NCBI GenBank assembly: GCA_035515515.1
Contig: DATJBC010000165.1
Location: 1-16,771 of the forward strand
From: DATJBC01 sp035515515
Lineage (GTDB): Bacteria; Actinomycetota; Acidimicrobiia; Acidimicrobiales; UBA8190
Direction of reading: 5' to 3'
Length of the DNA: 16,771 nucleotides
Part shown: positions 7,485 through 14,294 of the stretch, piece after piece
Layout: each line of letters begins with the position of its first letter
Position numbering within the stretch: position 1 is the stretch's first letter
Notes under the pieces: generated by a model
Seen by the model: only the letters and a program-made list of their open reading frames with translations
Database searches by the model: none
Told to the model about the DNA's origin: nothing
Made by a program: the position numbers and the translations under genes

Positions 7485-9125
7485 ATGGCGAGCTCGGTCC
7501 CCTTCCTCCCCCGGGTGGCGGCCCGCGGCATGGTGTGCGCCGCCGACCAGCTGGCGTCCTCGGCGGGCGTGACGCTGCTCGCCGAGGGGGGCAGCGCGGC
7601 GGACGCCGTCGTCGGGGCGGCGGCGGCCATGGCCGTCGTCGGGCCGCACCTGTGCGGCCTGGGCGGGGACGCCCTGGCCATGGTGCGGGCGCCGGGGCGC
7701 CGGCCCGAGGGGCTCCTCGGCATCGGGCGCGCCGGATCGGGTGCCGACGCCGAGCGCCTGCGCGCCGAGGGCCACGCCGACATGCCCCTGCGGGGCGACA
7801 TCCGCAGCGTGCCCGTGCCGGGGGCGGTGGACGCGTGGCTGGCCCTGCACGCCCGGTACGGGCGGCTCCCCTGGGCCCGGGTCCTGGAGCCGGCCGTCGC
7901 CCTGGCCGAGGAGGGGTTCGCCGCCTCGCTCATGCTCGTGTTCGCCAGCACGCTGGTGCGCCGCGTAGCCGGGGCCGAGGACCTGTGCCCCCCCGGGGGC
8001 CTCGACGTCGGGCACCTGGTGCGCCGCCCCGGCCTGGCCCGCACCCTGCGCACGCTGGCGGCGGAGGGCCGCGACGGCTTCTACGGCGGTGCGTTCGGGC
8101 GTGCCCTGCTGGCGCTGGGGGCAGGCGAGTACCGGCCCGAGGACCTCGCCACGCCGCTGGCGGCGTGGGTGGAGCCCTTGACCCTGCGGGCCCTCGGTCA
8201 CGACCTGTGGACCGTGCCGCCCCCGTCCCAGGGGTACCTGTCGCTGGCCGCCACCTGGGTGGCCGAGCAGGTGGGCCTGCCCACCGATCCCGCCGACCCG
8301 GGGTGGGCGCACGTCGTGGCCGAGGCGAGCCGCGTGACGGGCGAGGACCGGCCCCTCGTCCTCTACGACGGGGCCGACGGCCCGGCGCTGCTGGCACCGG
8401 CCCGCCTGGCGGCGTGGGCCGCCTCGGTCGACCCCGAGGGGCCGACGCCGTCGGCCGCCGCGCCCCCGCCGACCGGGCGCCGCGCCGGCGCGCGCCCCGC
8501 CGGGCTGTCCGCCGACGGCGACACCACGCACCTGTGCGCGGCCGACGGGGACGGCCTGGCCATCTCGCTCACCCAGTCCAACGCCTTGGACTTCGGCGCC
8601 CACATCGTCGCCGGCGACACCGGGGTGTTCCTCCACAACCGGGGCGTGGGCTTCAGCCTCGAGGCCGGCCACCCCGCCGCCTACGGGCCCCGGCGCCGCC
8701 CCACCCACACCCTGTCGCCGGCCATCGCCACCGGGCCCGACGGCTCGGCCACGCACGTGCTGGGCGCCATGGGCGGCGACGTCCAGCCCCAGGTCGTCCT
8801 GCAGCTGCTGGCCCGGCTGCTGCACAGCGGCCAGGACCCGGCCACCGCCATCGCGGCGGCCCGGGTCGTGCACGAGGCCCCCGGGGCCGCGCCGTTCCGT
8901 CTCTGGCACGCGCCGGCGCGCTCCTTGGTGATGGAGGCGCACGCCCCCGAGCGGTGGAAGCCCGGCCTCGAGGCGCGGGGGCACACGGTGCGTGTCATCG
9001 GAGCCCTCAACCCGGTCGACGTCGGCTGTGCGCAGGTCATCTCGGTCACCCACGCCGCCGGCCACGTCATCCTCACCGGGGCGTCCGACCCCCGCAGCCC
9101 CGACGGCGCCGCCGTCGGCCACTGA
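7485..9125 (+). CDS. ggt: Gamma-glutamyltransferase family protein (Ntn hydrolase)
   Basis: These enzymes are made as one chain that cleaves itself to expose an N-terminal threonine nucleophile, then hydrolyse or transfer gamma-glutamyl groups (glutathione-like thiols) or act as acylases. The 546-residue length is normal. The autocleavage site is DGDTTHL, predicting cleavage between D346 and T347 and a 200-residue small subunit. GDALAMVRAP and SVPVPGAVDAW lie in the large subunit; SLTQSN and LGAMGGDVQPQ, the latter the glycine-pair oxyanion region, lie in the small one. There is no signal peptide, unlike periplasmic Ggt, so it is probably cytoplasmic and resembles the YwrD-like branch; cephalosporin acylase-like activity is an alternative. 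ATG 7485 is preceded by a -10-like element and not by a ribosome binding site. It appears to be a single-gene unit. Confidence 0.92.
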   Translation: MASSVPFLPRVAARGMVCAADQLASSAGVTLLAEGGSAADAVVGAAAAMAVVGPHLCGLGGDALAMVRAPGRRPEGLLGIGRAGSGADAERLRAEGHADMPLRGDIRSVPVPGAVDAWLALHARYGRLPWARVLEPAVALAEEGFAASLMLVFASTLVRRVAGAEDLCPPGGLDVGHLVRRPGLARTLRTLAAEGRDGFYGGAFGRALLALGAGEYRPEDLATPLAAWVEPLTLRALGHDLWTVPPPSQGYLSLAATWVAEQVGLPTDPADPGWAHVVAEASRVTGEDRPLVLYDGADGPALLAPARLAAWAASVDPEGPTPSAAAPPPTGRRAGARPAGLSADGDTTHLCAADGDGLAISLTQSNALDFGAHIVAGDTGVFLHNRGVGFSLEAGHPAAYGPRRRPTHTLSPAIATGPDGSATHVLGAMGGDVQPQVVLQLLARLLHSGQDPATAIAAARVVHEAPGAAPFRLWHAPARSLVMEAHAPERWKPGLEARGHTVRVIGALNPVDVGCAQVISVTHAAGHVILTGASDPRSPDGAAVGH

Positions 9126-9170
9126 CCCGGCCCGCCCGACCCGGTCCGCCCCAGCTGCCCGGCCCCGGCA

Positions 9171-9194
9171 GGGGCGGCGGCGCGCCGCCCGCCC
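9171..9194 (+). terminator. GC-rich hairpin after the ggt-type gene
   Basis: The 14-bp palindrome GGCGGCGCGCCGCC (9176-9189) is extended by GGGC/GCCC with one bulged base. It lies about 45 nt after the stop and is followed by an AT-richer stretch (9225-9260) leading to the next promoter. No T-tract. Confidence 0.35.
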
Positions 9195-9274
9195 GGCGGG
9201 CGCTGGGCCCGAGAACGCTCCACAAACCCAATAAAGACGGGGATGGCGACCCTAAATACGGAGAGAGGCGGCAG

Positions 9275-9280
9275 TACCAT
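9275..9280 (+). promoter_or_regulatory. -10-like TACCAT before the acyltransferase gene
   Basis: TACCAT ends 5 nt before GTG 9286 and 8 nt before GTG 9289. An in-frame TGA at 9280-9282 rules out any earlier start. The geometry predicts a leaderless transcript. Confidence 0.5.
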
Positions 9281-9285
9281 GATCT

Positions 9286-10371
9286 GTGGTGACCAGCCGT
9301 CCGGTGCGGGGGGACGAGACGAGCGCGTCCACGTCCAGCTTGCAGTCGGCGTCGCAGCCCTCGCGGCTGCCCCGGCTCACGGCGCTGCGCGCCTTCGCCG
9401 CCTTCTACGTGTTCACCGACCACCTGGCGCTGTTCAACATCCTGGGACACGGCCAGCTGCCCATGCACATCGGGTTCAGCGCCGTGTGCTTCTTCTTCAT
9501 CATCTCGGGGTTCGTGCTCACCTGGGGCGCTTCGGACATGGCGGCCGCCAGCTTCTACCGGCGGCGCATCGCCCGCATCTACCCGAGCTACCTGTTCGTG
9601 CTCATCGTGGCGATGCTCATGCCGGTGAACGTGGGCAACGGCCCCGTGAACGCCAAGACCGGCGCCATCACCGCCGGCCTGGTGCAGTCGTGGGCCATCC
9701 ACGACCCCAATACGCCCTTCGCCGTCAACGGCGTGTCGTGGTCCCTGTCGTGCGAGGCCTTCTTCTACCTCGCCTTCCCGTTGCTCGTGCGCTTCTTCAT
9801 CCGGCTTCAGCCCAAGTGGCGCTGGGGCCTGGCGCTCGGATGGTGGGCCCTGTGCTCGATCTACGTCCTGCACGGCGGCCAGCGGGACTTCCCCGTCGAC
9901 TACACCAACCCGCTCGTGCGCTCGTCGGAGTTCATCGTGGGCATCGTGGCGGCCCTCGAGGTGCGCCGAGGATGGCGCCTGCGCCCGTGGGCGGCGGCCC
10001 TCATCGGCGCCGGGGCGCTCGGCGGCACCGCCGTCGTCTCGAAGGCCATCCCCAGCCCCAACGTGCCCATGGCCCCCCTGTTCTTCGTCATCGTGCTCCT
10101 GTGCGCCCAGCTCGACCTGTCCCGGGACCACGGCCTGCTGCGCGCCAAGTGGCTGGTGTACGCCGGCGAGGTGTCGTACTGCTTCTATCTCGTGCAGCTC
10201 GTGATCATCTTGAACCTGCGGTCGTCGGTGGGCACCGGCCCGGGAGCGGCGCTGGCGCTGTTGGCGGTGACGTGTGCCTCGGCCGTGGTGATCCACCACG
10301 TCATCGAGCGCCCTTGCCAGCGGCTCATCCTCGGCCAGCGGCCCGTCCCCGTGCTGCGCTGGAGGACGTGA
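9286..10371 (+). CDS. Acyltransferase 3 family integral membrane protein (OafA/YrhL-like)
   Basis: Members transfer acyl groups (often acetyl) to sugars of the envelope, secondary metabolites or peptidoglycan, using a multi-helix membrane domain. This 361-residue protein has about ten hydrophobic segments. The family landmarks are LTALRAFAAFYVFTDH with R35 and the catalytic-type H46 spaced as usual, FFFIISGFVLTW, FYRRRIARIYPSYLF, GVSWSLSCEAFFYLAFPLL, and HHVIERP near the C-terminus. In the SYxxYLxH motif the last His is Gln here (SYCFYLVQ). There is no extracytoplasmic SGNH domain, so it is the single-domain form. The start is GTG 9286 or 9289; an in-frame stop lies just upstream and there is no ribosome binding site. 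The acceptor cannot be predicted from context. Confidence 0.92.
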   Translation: MVTSRPVRGDETSASTSSLQSASQPSRLPRLTALRAFAAFYVFTDHLALFNILGHGQLPMHIGFSAVCFFFIISGFVLTWGASDMAAASFYRRRIARIYPSYLFVLIVAMLMPVNVGNGPVNAKTGAITAGLVQSWAIHDPNTPFAVNGVSWSLSCEAFFYLAFPLLVRFFIRLQPKWRWGLALGWWALCSIYVLHGGQRDFPVDYTNPLVRSSEFIVGIVAALEVRRGWRLRPWAAALIGAGALGGTAVVSKAIPSPNVPMAPLFFVIVLLCAQLDLSRDHGLLRAKWLVYAGEVSYCFYLVQLVIILNLRSSVGTGPGAALALLAVTCASAVVIHHVIERPCQRLILGQRPVPVLRWRT

Positions 10372-10393
10372 CGCCCGACCCTGTGCCCGGCTG

Positions 10394-10408
10394 ACGGGCC
10401 GCGCCCGT
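10394..10408 (+). terminator. Small hairpin after the acyltransferase gene
   Basis: ACGGGC (10394-10399) and GCCCGT (10403-10408) form a perfect 6-bp stem with a 3-nt loop, 22 nt after the stop. It is weak but is the only such structure in the gap. Confidence 0.25.
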
Positions 10409-10476
10409 GCGGCGGCGGTGCCCGTCGCGGTGTCCCGGCACCGGGGGCGGCGAGGGCTGCGCCCCCACCGCGGTGG

Positions 10477-10482
10477 CAGGAT
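10477..10482 (+). promoter_or_regulatory. -10-like CAGGAT, leaderless spacing
   Basis: CAGGAT is followed by 6 nt (GCCGGC) and then GTG 10489, placing +1 at the start codon. No ribosome binding site is visible. Confidence 0.45.
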
Positions 10483-10488
10483 GCCGGC

Positions 10489-11124
10489 GTGAGCGACGCG
10501 CGGGCCGGCTTCCTCGACGCCGCCCGGGGCGCCACCGCCTTGCTGGCCGACCCGGCCGTGGCCGCACGGTGGGACCAGCCCAGCGTGCTCCCGGCGTTCT
10601 CCGTGGCCGGGCTGGCCGGCCACCTGCTGCGGGGCATGACGGCGGTGGAGCGCTACATGGACGGACCCGAGCCCGAGGGATCCCCCCTGCGCGCCCCGCA
10701 GTACTTCCACGTCGTGGGGGTCTCCCCCGATGTGGACGCCCCGGGCAACGTGGCCGTCCGGGCCCGGGGCGAGGAGACGGCGGCCGAGGGCCCCGGCGCC
10801 GTCGCCGCCCGGGCGGCGGCGACGCTGCCACGGCTCTCCGAGCGCCTCGGCCGCACCGACCTCGGCCGCCGCATCAGCGTGATCGGCGGCGTGGTCATCT
10901 CCGTCGGGGAGTACCTGCGCACCCGGGTGGTGGAGCTCGCCGTGCACGGCGACGACCTGGCCCTGAGCGTGGGCGCCCCCACTCCGGCCTTCGCCGACGA
11001 CACGCTGCAGATCGCCGTGGACGTCCTCGTGGCGGTGGCCGGGGTCCGCCACGGACGGCTGGCGGTCCTGCGCGCCCTGGCGAGGCGCGAGCGCGACACC
11101 GCCGAGGCCCTGCGCGTCCTGTAG
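10489..11124 (+). CDS. Mycothiol-dependent maleylpyruvate isomerase-like (DinB/MDMPI superfamily) protein
   Basis: This 211-residue protein carries the four-helix MDMPI/DinB fold signature of actinobacteria, whose members use mycothiol as a thiol cofactor or are uncharacterised. The probable metal triad is H45 (in GLAGHLL), E149 and H153 (in VVELAVHGDDL); the E-x3-H spacing and the distant first His match the zinc ligands known in corynebacterial maleylpyruvate isomerase. The WDQPSVLPAFSVAGL opening is also typical. There is no gentisate pathway gene beside it, so isomerase activity on maleylpyruvate is unlikely to be deducible; detoxification or thiol transfer is equally possible. The GTG start is supported by CAGGAT exactly 6 nt upstream. 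It is convergent with the small gene at 11243-11329, with a large hairpin between. Confidence 0.85.
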   Translation: MSDARAGFLDAARGATALLADPAVAARWDQPSVLPAFSVAGLAGHLLRGMTAVERYMDGPEPEGSPLRAPQYFHVVGVSPDVDAPGNVAVRARGEETAAEGPGAVAARAAATLPRLSERLGRTDLGRRISVIGGVVISVGEYLRTRVVELAVHGDDLALSVGAPTPAFADDTLQIAVDVLVAVAGVRHGRLAVLRALARRERDTAEALRVL

Positions 11125-11144
11125 GGCGGGGGTCAGGGCGCGCA

Positions 11145-11193
11145 AAGGGGCCGGCGACATACGGGTGGGGGGAGCACCCGTCGCCGGCCCCTT
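11145..11193. terminator. Long, perfect 14-bp hairpin between convergent genes, probable bidirectional terminator
   Basis: AAGGGGCCGGCGAC (11145-11158) pairs perfectly with GTCGCCGGCCCCTT (11180-11193). Inside, GGGTG (11163-11167) can pair with CACCC (11175-11179), leaving ATAC as a bulge. It starts 20 nt after the isomerase-like gene and also lies downstream of the minus-strand small gene, so it can serve both. Confidence 0.7.
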
Positions 11194-11242
11194 CGCACAT
11201 TCCCTTGTCTCGCACCGACAAGAGGAGCACGGAGCGCTCGGA

Positions 11243-11329
11243 TCACGTCCGCCGTCGGGGCATGAGCACCCAGCGAGTGATGCCGGCCGAGTGACTGAGC
11301 TTCCACAGCAGCGTGCGGGCCATGGTCAT
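11243..11329 (-). CDS. 28-codon small gene, unknown function
   Basis: ATG 11329 opens a 28-residue frame ending in TGA at 11245-11243. The product begins MTMARTLLWKLS, continues HSAGITRWVLMP and ends RRRT. It is strongly basic, with two Trp residues and hydrophobic positions that would fall on one face of a helix. AAAGGAG at 11343-11337 is the best ribosome binding site in the window, with ideal 7-nt spacing. Nearly all codons end in G or C, as in neighbouring genes, and a TAnnnT element (TACGCT, about 11373-11368) lies upstream. The large hairpin 11145-11193 is downstream. I do not recognise the family. A membrane-active or regulatory microprotein is possible, but this is inference; an upstream-type leader peptide is unlikely because no gene follows in the same direction before the terminator. 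Confidence 0.5.
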   Translation of the reverse strand: MTMARTLLWKLSHSAGITRWVLMPRRRT

Positions 11330-11336
11330 CGCTGCG

Positions 11337-11343
11337 CTCCTTT
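11337..11343 (-). promoter_or_regulatory. Strong ribosome binding site AAAGGAG for the small gene
   Basis: On the minus strand AAAGGAG is followed by 7 nt (CGCAGCG) and ATG. It is near-perfect against the 16S anti-Shine-Dalgarno end and decides the start at 11329. Confidence 0.6.
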
Positions 11344-11470
11344 CGCGTCGCTCGACCTCAGCGTACGGAGGAGCTGTGAACCCCGGGGGTCGCCACGATG
11401 ACGGCTGTGTGAACTCCGCCACGGCCCGGGGCCGCGCCCACGCGGGGGCGCCGGCCCCGGGCGCGCCGCC

Positions 11471-11947
11471 CTAGGAGGCGGACGCCGGGCGCACCGTGCG
11501 CGCCAGGATGCCGAGGGTCGCCCGCAGGGCCGCTTCGGAGACCACCGGGAAGATGCCGGCGTCCTTCCACGTCGGGTCGATGGTGGACCAGTCGTAGTAC
11601 GACGTGACGACGGTGCCGCCCTCGGCCGGCTCGAGGCTGTACCCGTAGACGTGCCCGATGGGGGGCCGGATCGTGCCCTCGATGGTCCACGCGATCTCGC
11701 GGTCGGGGACGAAGGCCGTGATCACCACGGTGACGTCGTACTCGCCCATGGGGTAGTCGTTGAGGGCCTCCCGGTCCATGTGGACCACGAAGCGGTCGCC
11801 GACGGCGCTGACCGGCTCCCCGGTGGCCGACATGAGCATGCCGGTGCTGTCGATCTGCACGTGGCCGCTCGGGTCCGACAACACCCGGAACACGGCGGCC
11901 GGATCGGCCGCCATCGTCCGCTGGACCTCGATGCGCTCGTCGGTCAC
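11471..11947 (-). CDS. SRPBCC (START/polyketide cyclase-like) family protein
   Basis: The 158-residue product has the usual helix-grip layout: an N-terminal strand (RIEVQRTMAADPAAVFRVLSD), a run of beta strands including SATGEPVSAVGDRFVVHMD and REIAWTIEGTI, a glycine-rich TVVTSYYDWSTI, and a long C-terminal helix (PVVSEAALRATLGILARTV). Such proteins bind hydrophobic ligands or act as cyclases and dehydratases; no ligand can be named. GTG 11947 is chosen because CACGAT lies 6 nt upstream, whereas the frame continuing further upstream runs into the next gene with poor composition. It follows the SnoaL-like gene by 64 bp in the same direction, but appears to have its own promoter. Confidence 0.85.
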   Translation of the reverse strand: MTDERIEVQRTMAADPAAVFRVLSDPSGHVQIDSTGMLMSATGEPVSAVGDRFVVHMDREALNDYPMGEYDVTVVITAFVPDREIAWTIEGTIRPPIGHVYGYSLEPAEGGTVVTSYYDWSTIDPTWKDAGIFPVVSEAALRATLGILARTVRPASAS

Positions 11948-11953
11948 GGTGGC

Positions 11954-11959
11954 ATCGTG
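11954..11959 (-). promoter_or_regulatory. -10-like CACGAT, leaderless spacing
   Basis: On the minus strand CACGAT is followed by GCCACC and GTG 11947, the same 6-nt spacing and near-identical layout as the element before the gene at 10489. Confidence 0.4.
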
Positions 11960-12011
11960 GCACACGGCGAGCGGCGTCCCACCGTCACCGCCGCGCGACC
12001 CGCCACCGCCG

Positions 12012-12422
12012 TCACGGCGCTCGGGGGGCGGAGAGCTGGGCCACGACCGAGGCGAAGTCCGCCACGGAGTGACGCTCCACCACGTGGCCGCCGTCGAAGC
12101 GCAGGATCGTGATGCCGGGCTGGGCGACACGCCGCCCCGTGGGGGCGATGCCGGCCAGCTCGCCGGTGTGGGTGCCGTGCATCGTGAACCGGCAGGCCAG
12201 CTGGGCGCCGTCCTCCACGACCTCGTGGATCTCCAGGACGATGTCGGCGAGCGAGGCGAAGAGCCCCTGGTAGAAGGAGCGGACCTCCGCCTTGCCCATG
12301 GGCTTGTCGGAGTAGCCGTGGAGTTCGATCCGCTCGTCGTAGAGCTCGAGGTAGCCGTCCAGGTCGTCGGCGTTCCAGCAGGCGATGGCCTTGTCGAAGG
12401 AGCGGCGGGCGTCACTGGGCAC
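12012..12422 (-). CDS. SnoaL-like / ester cyclase family (NTF2 fold) protein
   Basis: This 136-residue protein has the cone-shaped NTF2-like fold used by ester cyclases, small isomerases and many binding proteins. The diagnostic stretch is GIAPTGRRVAQPGITILRF followed by DGGHVVERHSVADF; the H and D of this last segment are where SnoaL-type active-site residues fall. The N-terminal ARRSFDKAIACWNADDLDGY is the usual first helix. The start is GTG 12422: GGGAGG (12436-12431, minus strand) is 8 nt upstream. An earlier in-frame ATG at 12482 would add a basic, low-complexity extension that I reject. It may be co-transcribed with the SRPBCC gene 64 bp downstream; both families handle small hydrophobic molecules. 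Confidence 0.87.
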   Translation of the reverse strand: MPSDARRSFDKAIACWNADDLDGYLELYDERIELHGYSDKPMGKAEVRSFYQGLFASLADIVLEIHEVVEDGAQLACRFTMHGTHTGELAGIAPTGRRVAQPGITILRFDGGHVVERHSVADFASVVAQLSAPRAP

Positions 12423-12537
12423 GGGGGGCACCTCCCGGGTGGGCTCTCCCCGCTTTCGCCGCCCGGGGGACGGGCGGATCACGGCCGTCGGCGAAGCCTC
12501 GACCGTCCTCCCGGTTCGAGGGGGGCGCGGCGTGCTC

Positions 12538-12543
12538 TACCGT
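12538..12543 (+). promoter_or_regulatory. -10-like TACCGT, leaderless spacing
   Basis: TACCGT is followed by 7 nt (GGCCGGC) and ATG 12551, which puts +1 at the A of the start codon. It argues against the GTG at 12542, which overlaps the hexamer. Confidence 0.5.
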
Positions 12544-12550
12544 GGCCGGC

Positions 12551-12994
12551 ATGGCCCTCGAGGGGGAGTACGAGCCGAGTGCCTGGGACTGGGTCCGCGC
12601 CCAGGTGGAGACCTACGAGCACTCCGGGGGGCGCGAGGGCACGACCTTCCTCGACACCGGCCTGCCCGTCGTGATCCTGACCATGCGGGGGCACCGCAGC
12701 GGCAAGGTCCGCAAGGTGCCCGTCATGCGGGTGGCGCACGACGGTGCGTACGCCATCGTGGCGTCCAAGGGAGGCGACCCCAAGCACCCGTCGTGGTACT
12801 TCAACCTGCTCGCCCACCCGGACGAGGTCCGGCTCCAAGACGGCCCCGACGTCTTCGACGTGACGGTGCGGCCGGTGGAGGGTGACGAGCGGCGCCTGTG
12901 GTGGGAGCGGGCGGTCGCCGCCTACCCCGACTACGCCGCCTACCAGGCGGCCACCGAGCGCCAGATCCCCGTGTTCGTCGCCACCCGCCGCTAG
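12551..12994 (+). CDS. Deazaflavin (F420)-dependent nitroreductase family protein (DUF385, Ddn-like)
   Basis: Members of this split-barrel family bind coenzyme F420 and reduce quinones, unsaturated compounds or nitro groups, protecting actinobacteria from oxidative stress. The 147-residue length is typical. The F420-binding signatures are clear: GHRSGKVRKVPVM at 47-59 and VASKGGDPKHPSWYFNL at 70-86, followed by the AHPDEVRL strand. RRLWWERAVAAYPDYAAYQ forms the usual C-terminal helix region. The start at ATG 12551 follows a -10-like element by 7 nt and there is no ribosome binding site, so the mRNA is probably leaderless. It lies head-to-head with the SnoaL-like gene across about 130 bp. The physiological substrate is unknown. 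Confidence 0.93.
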   Translation: MALEGEYEPSAWDWVRAQVETYEHSGGREGTTFLDTGLPVVILTMRGHRSGKVRKVPVMRVAHDGAYAIVASKGGDPKHPSWYFNLLAHPDEVRLQDGPDVFDVTVRPVEGDERRLWWERAVAAYPDYAAYQAATERQIPVFVATRR

Positions 12995-13079
12995 GCGCCG
13001 CCTGGTGGCCCTCGCCGGCCGCGGTCGCCCCGTACCTCCACGGGAGCTCGGGGCCGGGGCCTCCGGGCCGGGGCCACCG

Positions 13080-13085
13080 TAGGAT
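13080..13085 (+). promoter_or_regulatory. -10-like TAGGAT before the RDD gene
   Basis: TAGGAT lies 38 nt before ATG 13124, leaving room for a leader of about 32 nt that contains the ribosome binding site GGAGG (13109-13113). No -35 is recognisable. Confidence 0.4.
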
Positions 13086-13123
13086 CACGGCGCGGACGAG
13101 ACCGAGGCGGAGGTGCGGCGACC

Positions 13124-13726
13124 ATGAGCGATGTGTCGCAGGGGCCCGGCTGGTGGATGGCGTCGGACGGCAAGTGGTACCCGCCCGAGCGGCATCCCGA
13201 CTACGTGGCGCCCGCGCCGCCGCCCCCTCCCGCGGCCCCACCCCCGGCACCTCCCCCGGCGGCGGGCCCACCCAGCGGGCTGCCCCCCTACGGGGCCCCC
13301 GCCCCGGGAGCCGTCCCGCCGGGGACGTACCTGGACGCGCAGAGCGGCCTCGTGCTGCCCCAAGGGGTGGCCCTGGCGAGCGTCGGACGGCGCATCGGCG
13401 CCTACTTCCTGGCCATCCCGCTGGCCATCGTGACGCTCGGCATCGGATACGCCATCTGGGGGCTCATCGTGTGGGGGCGGGGCCAGACGCCCGCCCTGCA
13501 GGTGCTGGGCATGCGCTGTTGGCGCCCCGAGACCGGACGTGTGGCCGGATGGGGATGGATGGCCCTGCGCGAGGTGATCGGCCGCCTCGTCGAAAGCCTG
13601 CTCGCCATCATCACCGCGCTGGTGTCGTTCATCCTCATGCTGACGAACAAGGACCGGAAGTGCCTGCACGACATGATCGCCGGGACCGTCGTCCTCCACG
13701 ACCCCGGCAAGGTCCTGGCGGGTTGA
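13124..13726 (+). CDS. RDD-family membrane protein with Pro-rich N-terminus and GKWYPPE motif
   Basis: The 200-residue protein begins with a DUF2510-like tryptophan motif (GWWMASDGKWYPPERHPDY, 9-27), then about 40 residues dominated by Pro and Ala, then an RDD domain (about 83-195). Two hydrophobic spans lie at about 92-116 and 153-173. RDD proteins are small membrane proteins of mostly unknown role, some linked to ion transport. The conserved Arg pair (R89, R90) is present, but the Asp expected about seven residues later is Ala (A97); the C-terminal LHDMIAGTVVL keeps its Asp. Start ATG 13124 has GGAGG 10 nt upstream. It ends 13 bp from the convergent response regulator gene, so terminators must overlap coding DNA. 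Confidence 0.87.
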   Translation: MSDVSQGPGWWMASDGKWYPPERHPDYVAPAPPPPPAAPPPAPPPAAGPPSGLPPYGAPAPGAVPPGTYLDAQSGLVLPQGVALASVGRRIGAYFLAIPLAIVTLGIGYAIWGLIVWGRGQTPALQVLGMRCWRPETGRVAGWGWMALREVIGRLVESLLAIITALVSFILMLTNKDRKCLHDMIAGTVVLHDPGKVLAG

Positions 13727-13739
13727 CGGCCGTTCGCGC

Positions 13740-14198
13740 TCAGACCTGTTGGGTGGCGGTGGCCGTCTCGAGCGCCTCGAGCAGTCGCTGCGGGCGCACC
13801 GGCTTCTCGAGGTAGGTCACGATGGCGGATCCCACCCGCCGCCGCGCCTCCTCGTCCATCGTGAACGCCGAGAGCACCACGACCGGCGGCGGCTTTCGCA
13901 CGGCGGCCAGGAGGCTCACCCCGTCCATGCGGGGCATGTTGAGGTCGAGCACCATGGCGTCGAAGCGCATCGTGGTCAGGAAGCGCAGCGCCTCCACCCC
14001 GTCGGGAGCCTCGATGACCGTGTAGCCCACGGCCCGGAGGATGTCGGCCACCGAGGTCCGGATGGCCTCGGCGTCGTCGACGACCAGGACGGCCTTGGAG
14101 CCCCGAGGCCCCGAGGGCTGGGAGGCGAGACGCCCCCATGCGGGCGGGCGCCAATCCTCCCGGCGGGGAGGCTGGACGTCGTCATCCACGACTGTCAC
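13740..14198 (-). CDS. Stand-alone response regulator receiver (CheY-like)
   Basis: A single REC domain with no output domain, so it probably acts by protein contact or as a phosphorelay intermediate. Counting from GTG 14198 (152 residues), the acidic pocket is D41-D42 (VVDDAE), the phospho-acceptor is D85 (MVLDLNMPRMDG), the switch Ser is S110 (VVLSAF) and the conserved Lys is K132 (LEKPVRP). About 30 charged, Pro-rich residues precede the domain. The frame can open at GTG 14231, but a -10-like TATCGT overlaps that codon, so the start is more likely GTG 14198 or 14189, with AGGCGG just upstream. No histidine kinase lies in the window. The preceding same-strand gene ends 97 bp away and is separated by a palindrome. 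Confidence 0.88.
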   Translation of the reverse strand: MTVVDDDVQPPRREDWRPPAWGRLASQPSGPRGSKAVLVVDDAEAIRTSVADILRAVGYTVIEAPDGVEALRFLTTMRFDAMVLDLNMPRMDGVSLLAAVRKPPPVVVLSAFTMDEEARRRVGSAIVTYLEKPVRPQRLLEALETATATQQV

Positions 14199-14229
14199 CC
14201 GCCTGTCATGACCGGTCCCACCGGGCGTC

Positions 14230-14235
14230 ACGATA
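14230..14235 (-). promoter_or_regulatory. -10-like TATCGT before the response regulator gene
   Basis: On the minus strand TATCGT occupies 14235-14230. A start of transcription about 7 nt on would leave a leader of roughly 25 nt to GTG 14198. No clear -35. Confidence 0.35.
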
Positions 14236-14270
14236 TCCGGGAACCGTGACGGATCATCCGATGCCCGGCC

Positions 14271-14286
14271 GCGCCGCGCGCGGCGC
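14271..14286 (-). terminator. 16-bp perfect palindrome after the deacetylase gene
   Basis: GCGCCGCGCGCGGCGC is its own reverse complement and lies 8 nt beyond the deacetylase stop (TAG at 14297-14295). GGC/GCC flanks extend it with a bulge. It probably separates the deacetylase transcript from the response regulator. No T-tract. Confidence 0.4.
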
Positions 14287-14294
14287 CGGCGTCG

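Noticed and set aside
5232..9122. 1296-codon open frame on the minus strand
   Set aside because: It lies antisense to the phosphoesterase and gamma-glutamyltransferase genes, which have clear family motifs. Its product is Gly/Arg/His-rich low complexity, a common artefact of high-GC DNA.
9073..11160. 695-codon open frame on the minus strand
   Set aside because: It is antisense to the acyltransferase and maleylpyruvate isomerase-like genes and has no recognisable domain, with His/Gly/Arg-rich composition.
11948..12415. N-terminal extension of the SRPBCC frame
   Set aside because: It overlaps the SnoaL-like gene on the same strand, is Ser/Thr/Pro-rich, and would remove the promoter-like element before GTG 11947.
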